DNA of 64,000 nucleotides, taken from Branchiostoma floridae. Taxonomy: Eukaryota; Chordata; Leptocardii; Amphioxiformes; Branchiostomatidae. The stretch spans positions 5,823,146 through 5,887,145 of the forward strand of contig NC_049992.1 of NCBI RefSeq assembly GCF_000003815.2. The letters run 5' to 3'. Positions 1-11,620 of this stretch are shown piece after piece. Made by a program: the position numbers and the translations under genes. Every line of letters starts with the position of its first letter. The first letter of the stretch is position 1. Under the pieces are notes generated by a model that saw only the letters and a program-made list of their open reading frames with translations, was not told where the DNA came from and made no database searches.

Positions 1-873
1 ATGTTTTGTTTTTCGTTTAGTAAAATGGGGTTATAAGGAGGTTGTAACTCGTAACATAATCGGAATAAACGTTCATTCGACATATTGTAATAATCAGTTT
101 TTGAATCCAGAATTTGAAGGTTTAGTTTTTTTTTTTTTATATAGACTCCTGTATGAATAAAGCACGATTCCACTCGATACATATAGTTGTAAGCACACTG
201 CTTTTGAAGCAGGAATTCGACAGTTTCAGTCGTAGCATAGAGTCGTTGACCCTACTCCCATGCTAGTTGCTGTGGTTGAACTCCAGTTACTTGTATAACA
301 ATGCTAAATTTAAACGCGTGATCCATTGCTTTGTATACTTGACCGAGGAAACTAGAGGATTACTTCGGCACATTGGACCTGAATATATCGGTAACTATGC
401 GTGTTCTTGTTTAAACATAGATGATTTGAAATTCTTCTATATAACGGTGATCTTCTAATTCGGACCCTACGATACATGTACATCGGCACATTTTGTATAC
501 AGAATTGCATCAATATTAAGCATCTTCCTCTTAACATGATGTCACTTCTTGTGATATCAAATTCAGAACGTCCACCGAATGTAAATTGTTACTTGTCACA
601 ATTGATGTACTAAAACATCAGGAACAACGATTCCGGTTGGAATATGTTGCCCCCAACAGTCACTTAATCTTTATATTGGGCCCGAACTGTCGAACAGAGA
701 CTCAGAGATCTGATCTTTGGATATGGTAAAGATCTAACAGGCAGTGCGGCTTCTGTATCATATACCGATGATATGTATCTGTATCTGTATCTGTATCTAT
801 AAAGCCGGTATAACCGCCCTTCAGCGTAACACATCAGCTTCCCAGGCACGCGGCGCGCCAGCAGCTGGTTATA
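1..873. other. No gene seen; AT-rich flank with a short hexamer repeat
   Basis: I see no coding exon. The only structure is a short tandem TGTATC run at about 775-798 (four units). Confidence 0.5.
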
Positions 874-1209
874 TCACACCGAAGGACCCATCACACCTAG
901 CTTTTGCACATACAGCTGCAAGCGTTCATTGAAACTATCCAGAGAAGATGCTCCGACTGTGCTTGGTGATACCAAATTCCACTCAACAATAGTTCTGGGA
1001 AAATAAGAATTTTTGAATACATCAATCCTGGGTTGGTAACTCTGGTATTTGAATTTCGAAGTCATGTCTGTTTCTTGTCCTTTTTGAGTTGGTATTAGAT
1101 ATTCTTTAGTCGGTACGTCTACCAGTTTCTTGGGCATTTTGTACATCATGCAAATTCTGGACATTTTCCTTCTGTCTTCAAGTGACATCCACTGCAGATC
1201 TATTTTCAT
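874..1209 (-). mobile_element. LINE fragment: C-terminal end of a non-LTR reverse transcriptase
   Basis: The minus-strand frame encodes 111 residues that read like the tail of a Jockey/CR1-group polyprotein downstream of the reverse transcriptase. It starts with the helical stretch WMSLEDRRKMSRICMMYKM. The conserved D-x-FKNSYFPRTIVEWN block follows, and then ASSLDSFNERL before the stop. This closing motif, where products of the preceding domain run out as short helices, is common to many animal LINE ORF2 proteins. No catalytic FADD box or endonuclease is present upstream, so the copy is 5'-truncated. The frame is open over its whole length, suggesting moderate age. The exact clade was not determined. 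Confidence 0.75.
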
Positions 1210-2060
1210 TCATGTCAGCTCTACCGCGGCCTCCGCACGTCATCCCTCGGGCCCGGATTGAAGTTGACCCGAGGGACGGAAACAGTTGTCTCGGGAAGAT
1301 TGGGGGCAATCGATCTGTTCCTATCTGGGCTCGGCTTGCTGATGAAAACTGTCACATCAGGCGGCACTGCTGACCCCAGCAGTGGTTATAGCCATCTATG
1401 CTGCATAACCAAAGGACGTCTTAAAAATACTGCACCTAATAGGTTAGGACAGTTTGAATGGTGCTTGCGTTGGTTGTAATAGCTACCAATTGAGCTTTGC
1501 CTCGGCTCGTATCTCTTTACAATTATGGTTTATACCGCCTTTCCTTTGTGGGTAGACTGTCTAAGAGACACTGGACATCATCTAATACAATTGGTGAACA
1601 GGTAGATAAGTGGGCACATAGTAATGTTATACAGTGTATAAACGATATGGATAATGCTTAATTGATATTGATATGTCAGGTATGAAGCGAATTTGGTCCT
1701 GCACACATAGGAATACATAGCTTTGACATCAGCAAAATTCTAGAAAATGCACCAATAAAACTCTTTCAGGTATACGTAAAAAAACCCACAAATACACACA
1801 AATACACCCCTTGTCACATCCTCATCTAGAGGGCTAGGGACTATATACATAGTCCCATCCTAAAAATGCGGGCGTACATTAATGGATAGGCAGGGAGGGG
1901 AGGGCACTCTTAGATACTGGTCAACATCTTTCCCTTTTTTGTGTCATGTAGGCTTCTGTAAGGCATGTTCGGTTGCAATGTAGGCGCTGACATAGTTGCA
2001 ACTAGTGTTAACGATTAGTACGTTGCATTCCAAACGTGACATTTTATATTGTGTGCAACA
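1210..2060. other. No gene seen
   Basis: Short open frames only, without splice-linked neighbours or recognisable motifs. The GC-richer patch at 1214-1380 next to the LINE fragment may be part of another decayed repeat, but I could not place it. Confidence 0.4.
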
Positions 2061-2069
2061 ACATCAAGT

Positions 2070-2350
2070 GGGGGCGTGTGTCGTAACCATAGAGTGTTCG
2101 ACTCAGAGCCAAGTGGCCGCGGATTCGAATCCTGTTATATCACTGACCGGGTGCCATTGGGAAAGGCACTTTGTACACAACCTTCCTCACTTCACTCAGG
2201 TGTAAAAATAGGTACCTAGCTTCGGTTTGGGAGGTACAAGACGCTGGGAGAAAAGTATTGGTCTCCGCCATCCAATACCGTGCCTGATACTAAATGCTAT
2301 GGGACTACCTATACCTTCTGTCTCTCCTTGTGTATTTGGCACGGTTAAGA
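2070..2350 (+). mobile_element. tRNA-derived SINE, copy 1
   Basis: A tRNA-like head with a B-box core (GGATTCGAATCC, about 2130) is followed by the body motif TTGGGAAAGGCACTTTG (about 2158). After that come CCTCACTTCACTCAGGTG and a 'GTACCTAGCTTCGGTTT' stretch. The same body occurs at 6925-7250 (+), 34085-34255 (+, partial) and 58345-58640 (-). The combination of a pol III promoter-like head and a shared body in dispersed copies identifies a SINE. Borders are approximate. Confidence 0.7.
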
Positions 2351-3670
2351 TACGTTGAGTGCAACGCCCTCGTCTAAAGGAAATTTTAAAAAACGTCTTG
2401 GACTACATAATAATGTACTGAAGCGCTCGTACTACACGTCTAGTAATGAGGTAGCTTGTCTCCTTACATGGGTATGCCAATGATTCTTGTTCTTGTTGGC
2501 ACAGAATTGCTGGGAACGCTAGTCAGATTCAATAAAGCTGTTTTTACATGACAAATAGGGTTTCCCATGTACAGTGTGTGGTAAAAGCCCTGGTCACAAT
2601 CATCTGTACAGTGAGTGGGCGCGAATTGTGCAGCGGCTTGCTACAACTAAGCCAAGTGGGCAGCGACTTTCAGTGGTAAAAGATGTAGTCTTGCTATCTT
2701 GTCTATGCAGCACTGCGAAAGGATTAAGGAATATTGTTGTGGATGCTGAACACGAAGACAGCAGGAGGTAGCGACTGCAAAGAGAACTGCAGGGACTAGA
2801 TTTAACACCCCTGTAGGGTATACAGCATGGATAAGGTTGCCTTAGGGATGAATTCATGGTTTGAAACTGTTCTATCTACATTCAACGAAAGCTTTTACTC
2901 GATTAAACGGCGGTTACTCAAGCAACTCTGCATAAAGCATACTCTGCTTTGTACTTTCGTAATTCGATAAACCCGACTTTCAAAATATCACACACAAGGT
3001 TGTCCTTTTGCTGGTGTTGCCAAAACAAAATCGACATAATGTATAGGACAGGCTTTTACATCTAGTCATGTCAACAATTCCTCTTTTATATTGATTATTT
3101 CATCAACTTTATTGACATTATCAGTCTGATAATCATTCTGCTCGTCATTATCATATAAGGTGCTTATCCCGTACATTAAATGCGTAAAGGATTTTAGCTT
3201 AAAATGTCAGTATCTGTTACGGTAATACGAGACAAGAGATTTTGGGTGAAAATTATATTGCATTTACATATTTAGTGCCTTTTCTTTTCAGGCTAGCATT
3301 GCAACCACACCGTTTATAGACAAATGATCTAAAAACCCTTTAAAAAACTATTTCGCGACTCAATTCAATTGATATCCATTTTATGATGTCTCTACAACGA
3401 CCCCTTTAGGTACTGCATGCAATAAAGGATGAATAGGATGATATCTTAATACCATGTGAGAAATTGTGCAACTGCGTAACACGATAAAAATTTCATACTA
3501 CCGAGACAGGTACATCAGTCAAACCATATCGCTCGATAGCATGCATAATTTGGGAGAACACCGCGTTGGAACTAAGGCTGTTAACTCCGGTCTTTGCGGT
3601 GCTGTTCAAAAATGTCACATCCATGGGGGGTCTATTGGTAGTGTGGCTTTCCCACTATAGGCTGCTAAAA
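2351..3670. other. No gene seen
   Basis: The stretch near 2500-2550 ends in an AATAAAG motif and could be the 3' tail of the preceding repeat. The rest is unassigned, AT-rich and without coding signal. Confidence 0.4.
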
Positions 3671-3899
3671 GTGGTATCTCACTGCAATTGGGGCACAGGT
3701 GCGACACTGCGGGGTTTGTTCACTGCGGCACTGTTGTGGTATTTACACCGATTTTATTTTAATAGTTCAGATATTGCGTAAAAGTGAGGTTTAGAAGACA
3801 ACAAAATACACAAAACGTCAGAAAATTTGTTCTTTATCTCTTAAATATTTCGAACGCCGCAGTGCCGCACCAGTGCTCCAAGTGCATGTGAGATACCAC
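3671..3899. mobile_element. MITE, GTGGTATCTCACTGCA family, copy 1
   Basis: A palindromic 229-bp element. It begins GTGGTATCTCACTGCA and ends with the inverse, GTGAGATACCAC. Inside are paired GC-rich blocks (CACTGCGG near the left end, CCGCAGTGCCGCACCAG near the right end) and an AT-rich centre. Further copies lie at 6445-6695, 27213-27486 and 28499-28718. No coding capacity, so it depends on a transposase from elsewhere. Confidence 0.8.
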
Positions 3900-4330
3900 C
3901 CTAAAGTAATATACGTTTTTTCCCTATGACATCACAGTACATAGAAATCATACTTTCTTCGCAATTTATGGATTCTATGTGGCTAGATATGCCTTTGACT
4001 AGCAGGTATCACGTCAAGTATCTCACCATTTCAATCAATACATGACCAGATATCGCGCAGTATAATATTTCAATGGGCCATTATGGCGCTCGCCACTCTC
4101 CCTCGGTCACGTGCCACTAGTTATAGTTTATGAATTTGACATTCGCTTTTTTTACTGTGTAGCCCTACTGGACAGATGGCTGTTGAAATATTAGGTTGAT
4201 GGGGCTTAGTGGGATCATTCGGGATATGATGCTAAAGTACTCCATCAATTATGCATCGATTTGGCGAAATCCCACGAGAGTGCGTTTCAAATGGCACGAG
4301 GGGTGATGATGAAATGACCTGTATTGGTGT
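3900..4330. other. 5' flank of the secreted-protein gene
   Basis: No coding signal. It ends at a good splice acceptor (pyrimidine-rich tract then CCGCAG at about 4340-4345) just upstream of the ATG at 4376. The gene therefore probably has an untranslated first exon somewhere in this flank. Confidence 0.35.
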
Positions 4331-4375
4331 ACTTTATTTCCGCAGGACTCTAAGGCCAGCCGCCGGTCTGAGAGG

Positions 4376-5296
4376 ATGGGGCGGTTGAAGTTCGGTGCTG
4401 TTTGGTGCTGTCTGGCCGCCATCTTGCTTCTAGAGCAACTTCCTGTCTGCTCGCCGGAAGTTGACGAAACCGACGGCGGATACGGAAGTGGAAGTGACCC
4501 GGATAGAACCTTCGTTGTGGTCAGGCGCCATCGCTCCAGCCAAAACAACAACAACTTGGAAGACGAGCACTACGAATCTTCAACAGGAAGCGGCGCTGAT
4601 TCAATAGAGGACTCCTACATCATCAGCCCTCTTCAGTTCAGCCCGAGCGCTGCGGCACCCTTCACTCCTAGTGACGTCATGAGCAACGGTTCAGACTTTT
4701 TCTTCGCTCCCATCGTCATTGAGAAGATGACCGAACCTCCTTCAGAATTGCTCTCCAGAACAAGACGGACGTCTTTGTTACCCGACGTAGGGACGGAGAA
4801 GGAGTACTTCTTCAGGAGAGACTTTCCGCCAACGGGAGCGTCGGAAGAAGTCGAGCAGTCTTGGTATGCGGATTATGAATACGAAGACGGAGAAATGCCG
4901 CAGAACGATGAGCCCTACAAACCGGGAACGCCAGAAGAAGACGTTCACATTGTCAGCTGCCAAATGGACGTTGCATGCAACCCTAACGATCCTCTCGCGA
5001 AGTGCACCTGCAAAAATCAGATCGAGGCGTTTGGAGAGGCCCGCTGCATCATACCGAAAGCGCGTGTCAGCCATATATCCATGGCCAACTCGGGGAAAAT
5101 GAACGTATTCTGTGTGGGAGTGACTCTGACCCCGCCAGACTCCGACAGCGATTACGAGATGCAGACCAGGTGTAAATACTACGGAGGCAACAACGAGAAG
5201 TACAAGGTCTACGTCACCAAGAAAGTTGAGTTAGACGAATTGTCGGCGACCGAAAAAGTCAGATACCGAGCGTGTCTGGAGCCCTTAAAGGACTGA
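4376..5296 (+). CDS. Putative secreted acidic precursor with a C-terminal eight-cysteine module
   Basis: An unbroken 306-codon frame, far longer than chance here, with GC-rich coding-like composition unlike its flanks. Residues 1-25 form a signal peptide (hydrophobic core CCLAAILLLEQLPVC). Residues 26-190 are acidic and low-complexity. They include two Ser-Gly sites in acidic context (S38-G39 and S72-G73), which fit glycosaminoglycan attachment rules, an N-glycosylation sequon at N104, and a furin-type site R-T-R-R at 128-131. Residues 195-300 hold eight cysteines (195, 201, 210, 212, 224, 246, 266, 300), enough for four disulphides. I do not recognise the family. An acceptor-like site 30 bases upstream suggests a spliced 5' UTR, and ATG 4376 is the first in-frame start before the signal peptide. 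Most likely a secreted or proteoglycan-like extracellular protein; the function is unknown. Confidence 0.75.
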   Translation: MGRLKFGAVWCCLAAILLLEQLPVCSPEVDETDGGYGSGSDPDRTFVVVRRHRSSQNNNNLEDEHYESSTGSGADSIEDSYIISPLQFSPSAAAPFTPSDVMSNGSDFFFAPIVIEKMTEPPSELLSRTRRTSLLPDVGTEKEYFFRRDFPPTGASEEVEQSWYADYEYEDGEMPQNDEPYKPGTPEEDVHIVSCQMDVACNPNDPLAKCTCKNQIEAFGEARCIIPKARVSHISMANSGKMNVFCVGVTLTPPDSDSDYEMQTRCKYYGGNNEKYKVYVTKKVELDELSATEKVRYRACLEPLKD

Positions 5297-6444
5297 GAAA
5301 ACCCAACTGTGAGTGTAGATATTGCAGTTCTTTTGCAAAGTCTTCCGTAAAATTAGATTCCAAACGTCCTATATAAAATAAGATGGCGACACAAGATCAT
5401 GTCACATCTGCCCTCCGAAACTGCGAACAATGAAAACGACTTTTTGCTGAGGCAATGCTCAAAAGAACAGAACTTTAACTTTATACTTCATCAATTGGAC
5501 CAATCGCTTACTGATCCTATTCAACGTCTGTGTAACTTACAAAAATAATGACGTTATTCTCTGATGTGTGACGTCAAAAGGAAGACCTAGTTAGGCCACA
5601 GTTTAACAGGACGTTGAAACCGTTGTCATGAGCAACGAATGAACGACGCCCAAACAGTCGTCGAGACCATTGATGGATAATTGAGTAATCCTTGGAGATC
5701 ACATCTCACTGAAAGGCCATTTTCACTTAGAGATTTGTCATTATGTAAACGCCATTGTCATTATGTAAACGCCATTGACCCCCAAAGGCTCATTTTATGC
5801 TATTGGGAAAAGGTGCTGGAGTAATTTTTCTGCACGTTCGGACGTTTCCCTGCGTGGCCCCGTAGGACACCCTGTGTCTGACGGACTATTTTGGGGCACG
5901 GCCGGCCCCTCGCAGTAGAAATCAATTTGGGACCCGGTGACAATCGGACGCCGTACCCAAATAGTGCAAACACAGAAAGCCAATCTTATCCCCTATTTCC
6001 GCATTCGGAAGATCAACCAAGACAAATTTGTAGTTTCAGAGCCCAGTCTGGGCTACCCCTTGTAGCTTTACCTGTGAATCCTAAATTCTTCTTTCCAGAA
6101 ACTTCTTTATCATATCCAACTATGTCACGAATTCCATGCGGTTGACTTACTCTGAAAATTACCGGTACAATGATTGAATAACTTAACATGTCATACCCAA
6201 TGAAGAATCATTTGTCACTCATAAAAAGAAAACATTATAATTTGATGAAAGCTCGAATTATCCCCATTAAGGAAAGTCATGTGACTTATCCTAGCAGCTA
6301 GGATTGGTTTATCGCTATAAGCCTGTTCATAGTTTCAACTGCGCATGCACAGCAAGATGCATTGTGAGTAATATGTCAAATTTAAAGGCCCCGCCCTGAC
6401 ATGTGTGAAACATAAGTTGAAACAAGACTATTGTACAAGTAAAT
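5297..6444. other. 3' flank of the secreted-protein gene; no further gene seen
   Basis: Contains a perfect 20-bp tandem duplication (5737-5756 and 5757-5776). No clear AATAAA signal is visible close to the stop codon. Confidence 0.4.
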
Positions 6445-6695
6445 GTGGTATCGCACTGCACTTGGGGCACCGGTACGGCACTGCAGGGTTCGTTTACTGC
6501 TGTACTGTTGTGGTATTTTCGCCTTTTTAAAATTTTTTTTATGATTTAGCGTTTGCGTAATACGTAGAAGTATGACTTAGAAGACAGCAAAATACACAAA
6601 ACGTATGAATTTCATTCTATATCTCTGAAATTCGTTGATTAATCATTCGAACCCCGCAGCGACGCACCAGTGCCCAAGTGCAGTGAGATGCAACC
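6445..6695. mobile_element. MITE, GTGGTATCTCACTGCA family, copy 2
   Basis: Same terminal inverted repeat and internal paired GC blocks as the copy at 3671. The right end is more diverged (GAGATGCAAC instead of GAGATACCAC), so this looks like an older insertion. Confidence 0.75.
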
Positions 6696-6924
6696 TTAAG
6701 GGGTGCATTGGAACTATAAATCCTTTTGTTCGTGAATGCAATGACGTCATTCAGAGAGACCAATGAAATGAGAGGTCCTAAAATGTGGTAAATTCGGAAA
6801 TTTTTTCTGAGGAATGGAGCTGTTGATAGAAAAGCAATCCAATGTATGTTTTCAATTGTGGTATAAACAGTTTGACAAAGTTACAAGACTAGTCGTGAAT
6901 TCTTTGTTTCTCCTTCATGCATGT

Positions 6925-7250
6925 AACATAGTGAGTTTCCCTCGGGACCGAGAGGTCGAGTTCGAATCCGGCTGCCGTGTCACCGGTCTTGTGCCCTTGG
7001 GAAAGGCACTTTACTAGGTAGTTCCTCACTTTAATCAGGTGAAAATGAGTACCTAGTTTCGGTTAGAACCGTCCCTCGGATAGGACATGATAGGTCCCGT
7101 GTATGAGGGGAGACACACTCCATGTACGTTAAAGAACCCCCACACGTGCGATGGTGCGGTGTGAGTGTATCCAAAACTGACAGTCTTGTGTACGTCTTAC
7201 GCACCGTGCTAGCAGCCCTTAGACTAATGAGGTTAAGCACGTAAAAAGAA
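6925..7250 (+). mobile_element. tRNA-derived SINE, copy 2
   Basis: The B-box-like GAGTTCGAATCCG (about 6958) is followed by the body motif CCCTTGGGAAAGGCACTTT, then CCTCACTTTAATCAGGTG and the GTCCCTCGGATAGGAC block shared with the 58345-58640 copy. It ends in an A-rich AAGAAGAAAAAGAAAG tail, the expected 3' end of a retroposed copy. Longer and better preserved than copy 1. Confidence 0.8.
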
Positions 7251-7259
7251 GAAAAAGAA

Positions 7260-8699
7260 AGAAATGGACTAGGGAAAGAGACTGTAAACTTTAAGGTAAC
7301 TCTTCATAACCATTTGTAGTTTTGTATTCTCATGTTGGGTCTCTCCAAACTCTAGGAGTTTCCTGGATCGAACACTATTTCATCAATAGTACGCTGTAGG
7401 TACGACTCAGCTATACGATTATGAGTCATTATTGTTGTTTTGTCGCTAGGCCGAGGGGAAAAAGCTGTGTTTCCTGTTCAGTCCTAAAAAAAGCGGCGGT
7501 TGTTCGGGATGACTCTAGCTTTTTTTCTTGTGATTGTTTTAGGCTGGCCAAAATTCTAGTGATAAATATTACAATACAGTTCAACACAGTGAACTGAAAT
7601 GCATGAGGACACTTTTAATATCAAACTTTAATTTTGTGCATATAGAATACATTTATCCTTCATTAGGTAGGGCAAGCGGTGCTTTTTTTTTACTTTAATA
7701 GGAAGAAGGCTGAATGAAACTTCTAACTGGAAACTATGTTACTCCACTGTCCAACCAAACAAAAGCCTAAGGTCGGCAAGTGTTTTTAGAGCAGGTAGGG
7801 AACCTGGAAACAGAACATTTTTCAAAGGCTCTATCATAGTAACCATTATTAACGTCATCATAAACTTCATTTATAATGTATCATCGTCGTCATTATCATT
7901 ACCTCGACTACTCATACAGATCATCATTAATATCTAATTACAAGAAATAATCAAAGAAAGCTGGATATAGAATTATTTTTATAAACAGGGATAAAATAAC
8001 TCCTTACTCTGCAGGTATACATATATATATATAGAAAAACCCCAAAGGCGTTTCTGATCGGCCTACTCCTCCTGATTTATGGTTTGTGAAGCTTATTACT
8101 GTTTAATAGCACCATCAGTGGCACACTTGCGTGAGGACCTTAACGTAACAACGTTGTAACCGTCAAATCTTTCTCCTGCTTGTGTCACTCATTCGCACAA
8201 GTCGCCGGTCCCCCGTGCCCCCAACCTGTCACGCTTTCATCCACGGGATCAGAGAGACTTACTCAACATCTGAATCCAGACACAAGAGACTAATACTGCC
8301 TCTGGAGACGTGATACTGACTGATACGAGAGGCAAAATATCACTATCCGTATCACACACACCATCAATTTTGTTTTGAGTACCGCGTATCTTTCGCATAC
8401 ATCTTAAAAGGGTGTCGTATCTGATTTTTGAACACAGCTGAGATGTGAACTGGTGGCTTTCAAAAGCACCAGAACTCTTATTTAGAGATAGGAATATACA
8501 AAATATCAAAGATGTCACCACACTGTCGAAGACGTCTGCAAGATGTTACAAAAAGGCCTGGGCTAAATTTGTGCGTTATGACAAAAACGCCAGCTGCTCG
8601 CTTATAATTGGATATCAAACTCAGTTTCAAACTCAGTCAGATGTTAGCAGGAGGTACTAAGGGCAGGGACGCCCTACACACGCTTCTTTATTTTTGTCA
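7260..8699. other. No gene seen
   Basis: AT-rich, without splice-supported exons. A 71-codon open frame at 8445-8660 (+) has a helical stretch that could recall a recombinase core-binding domain, but nothing supports it further. Confidence 0.35.
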
Positions 8700-9146
8700 T
8701 GTATGTTGTTGAATGCAACCTAGTTTCATAACTTTATGTTGGACTGTGCTCACTTGCCGTGAGACGGGAACAGTTGTGTCTTAAGTTTGCCAGTTCGCTC
8801 ATGGACTCTGACTTTAGAGACTGGCTACCACCCCTAAGAGGTCACATCACTGGCAGAGTAACTAGCAACAGTCACAAACTGAACTGTCCTAGAGCAAAAA
8901 CAAACCGGTACCTGAACTCTACCTGATCGACTCTTTTCCTCATGTCAATATGTTAGTTATTCTATTGATCGTCTGTCCTTATCATGTTAAGTGCAAATGT
9001 AAAGCATTGTTGTTAGTATCGCTAAGTCACATGTGATGTGCGCCTGTCAAATCAGAGGTTTTTAAACATTGTAAATTGGTTTTAATTCAGTGGAATCACT
9101 GCGATACCCAATAAAGTCATCTTGTATCTTGTATCTTGTATGTACG
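8700..9146 (+). mobile_element. Probable LINE 3' end with a short tandem tail
   Basis: The block ends in AATAAAGTCAT followed by three tandem CTTGTAT units (about 9120-9142). A 3' end made of a few tandem short units after AATAAA is typical of CR1/L2-type LINEs. No protein-coding part was recognised, so this rests on the tail alone. Confidence 0.35.
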
Positions 9147-10547
9147 AGTTACATTTCGATTCGAATTATTAATTTTGATATACTGGCCTTAACCACTGAC
9201 CCCTTTAGTTCTGATTTTGAATTCTTCTAATCTAAGTTTTCCATTAATTCAAATATGAATTTCGTTGTAGATTTTCGTCGCTTTAATTGTACTTTTTTTA
9301 TTATTTTTTGTTCTATCTATCAGTTTCATTTACTAGTCTGGATAATCTATCTCACTTATCTGGGTATCTTATTTTGCTGGGCTCATGACAAAAATCCGTT
9401 TGACTAGTTCCGTTAATTCTGCAACTCCAAAGAAATCTAATATCCAAGAAGATTTCCAGACATTGATGGATCGCCAAGGGGTATCACTATATAGACCTTG
9501 AACCACCCTTCTTACTATTTCATTACTTACGTGAAGATCCAGCTTCTAATATATATATATCTGTAAGGAGAACTCATATAGAGCTCTGCGAGATGTCAAC
9601 TTTGAAACTGGTATGGTTATCTATACCCATATATACTTCGTTGAAGAGGTTCATTAGTCACGTATGTACACCGTTAATATGATTTTTCATCAAGCAGTGA
9701 CTATTTTTAAAGGCACGTACGTACGTGCCTCCAAATTGTAGATGGCTATCAGTCCATCTTTATCACGGACTGACCTAGTTCTCGCGAGAGTTGGGAGAAC
9801 TATGCGGAGTAGGGGTAAGTAAGACTTGGGCAGCCCCCAGCCATCATTACGGTTCAGCTTCGCACCTTCCAACTGGATGTGAAGTTCTTCTTTGACTTTC
9901 TGTGGGCTTTACGTGGTTTTTGGTCGATGATCTCGACGGTGATCTCTACTTCGTTTGCAAAACATCCCTAGTCAAGATTTCATCAGTATGTATATGTTTA
10001 TGTTTATGTTTAATCAAAAACATGTATACATTACTTAATCATGATCTAAATGTTGGCAAGACTAAGTGTTGAGACTTCATCTTTTTTCGATGATTTGCGA
10101 AATAAAAACGAGCCAAAGAAAGGCAAAATTCATATTGGGAATATGACTTTCTACTTCTAAAAGGTATAGCATTTTGAGTGTGATCTTACGATGAATGGAC
10201 CTTGGGCGACGTCTTGTCAACTCAGGCGTCTATATTCACGTCGCAAAATATGTGCATGATTTGAGATAGGCCTGGGGGTGGGCTCAGATAGTATCGCTAA
10301 ATTCCCCCACCACAATGTATCATGTTGTGTCGTGGAATACGGTGGAAGAGCGCCTGGAGAAACACCTTAAGACATAAATGTGTGCTTTTTAGTCTTGACG
10401 ACTTGGGATGGCACGATTTCAAAGTATGTTCATTTCTTCATTTTATTCCTTACGATAATGTCTGACAGTGTCCACGAAAAATTTCATGAAATGATCCTGC
10501 AAAAAAAAGATAATTTCTTCATATAACAGATCGCGCTATGTCTAATG
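9147..10547. other. No gene seen
   Basis: Only short open frames. A small palindrome around 9715-9727 (GGCACGTACGTACGTGCC) is visible but isolated. Confidence 0.35.
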
Positions 10548-11620
10548 TCGACATAGTAAAAATCTTACTTTGAATTGCCCGCCATCTTTGACTCTATATA
10601 CTGACGACCTCGGCGACCTTTGGTCAAAGATGGAAAACGTCTTAACAAAGACTGTTTCCCAAGGGACCATCTAGTAGGGTGTGTCGACATAGCAACAAAG
10701 TTTACTTTAAATTGCCCGTTATCCTTGACTCCACTGAAAACCTCGGTGGCCTCGTGTCAAAGATGAATAACGTCGTAATACCCCCCTCACATTATATACG
10801 ATCTTCGGACGTACTTCGCGATCGAAGGAAGGTCGGCTGATTTTAAGATCTTCAGATGGTCTTGCGTATTTTTCGCCCCAAAACTGTCCCCCTCACATAT
10901 AAGCGAGGCTCGTGCGATCGACAGTGAATAAATCTATGATAATGAACCTCCCATGACCTCTTGCACGCGGACAAGGTAACACAAAACGTTCCTCAAAAAC
11001 CGCAAGAGATCAATAAATATTGCTTATTTTGTTGTCGGAATCTTTTTAACCAATGAATGGAATGCGCGGGCATAATAGAAATGACACAAGAATGGAATGT
11101 GTGTCACAAAGACAGCCTACATACTACCACAGGGGCCACAATGTTAGAATTACCCTCACATTCCCAGAAATTCAATATTTGTTGAAAAACAGAAGTCGGG
11201 CGAACGTCATCCGATTTGCGCTCGATGATTAATAACTATGTCTGTGATCCCCTATCGGTCTTCAATCGTTGGATTGACACAAGACTATTGACCGATACCC
11301 TTGCGAGGTACGCACGATTTCCACGCACGATCTGCGACTCGATAACGAGCTCTGCGATCTCAAAGATCTCCTGCAACTTGTCGCTTATGTTAAGCACATG
11401 TTTCGCTGCACCGCGACCATGCATCCTACGACCCCTGAAAATCACCGGCGATCCTTATAAATCGCAAGATGATCGTGAGAACACCGGACGTCTTACTAAT
11501 GAAAATTTTATTTAGAGCTCGTAGACTAGTCTTCCGATCGATTTTCGCCTAATGTGAGGGGGAAGGAAGACTGTTTCCCAAGTGACCGTCTAGCAGGATG
11601 TGTCAATAGGGACACCAAGA
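10548..11620. repeat. 137-bp tandem duplication, second unit split by an inserted element
   Basis: Unit 1 starts at 10548 with CGACATAGTAAAAATC and unit 2 at 10685 with CGACATAGCAACAAAG, a period of 137. Both continue through an ATTGCCCG block, a TTGACTC block and a TCAAAGATG block. Unit 2 is interrupted at about 10780 and resumes at about 11567 with AAGACTGTTTCCCAAG, matching 10651 onward in unit 1. Unit 1 therefore preserves the empty site of the element at 10781-11562. Confidence 0.75.
10781..11562. mobile_element. Non-autonomous DNA element, CCCCCTCACATT terminal family
   Basis: The 782-bp insert begins CCCCCCTCACATTATA and ends TAATGTGAGGGGG, an inverted-repeat pair. The flanking tandem unit shows the uninterrupted target, which sets the borders. 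Additional internal CCCCTCACAT motifs at about 10886 and 11150 suggest nested or composite structure. No transposase-like protein is visible. Related ends occur at 54250-54273 beside KCNMB-like gene C. Confidence 0.65.

Noticed and set aside
8445-8660. Plus-strand frame with TSARCYKKAWAKFVRY, reminiscent of a tyrosine-recombinase core-binding helix
   Set aside because: Similarity is too short and no catalytic region follows.
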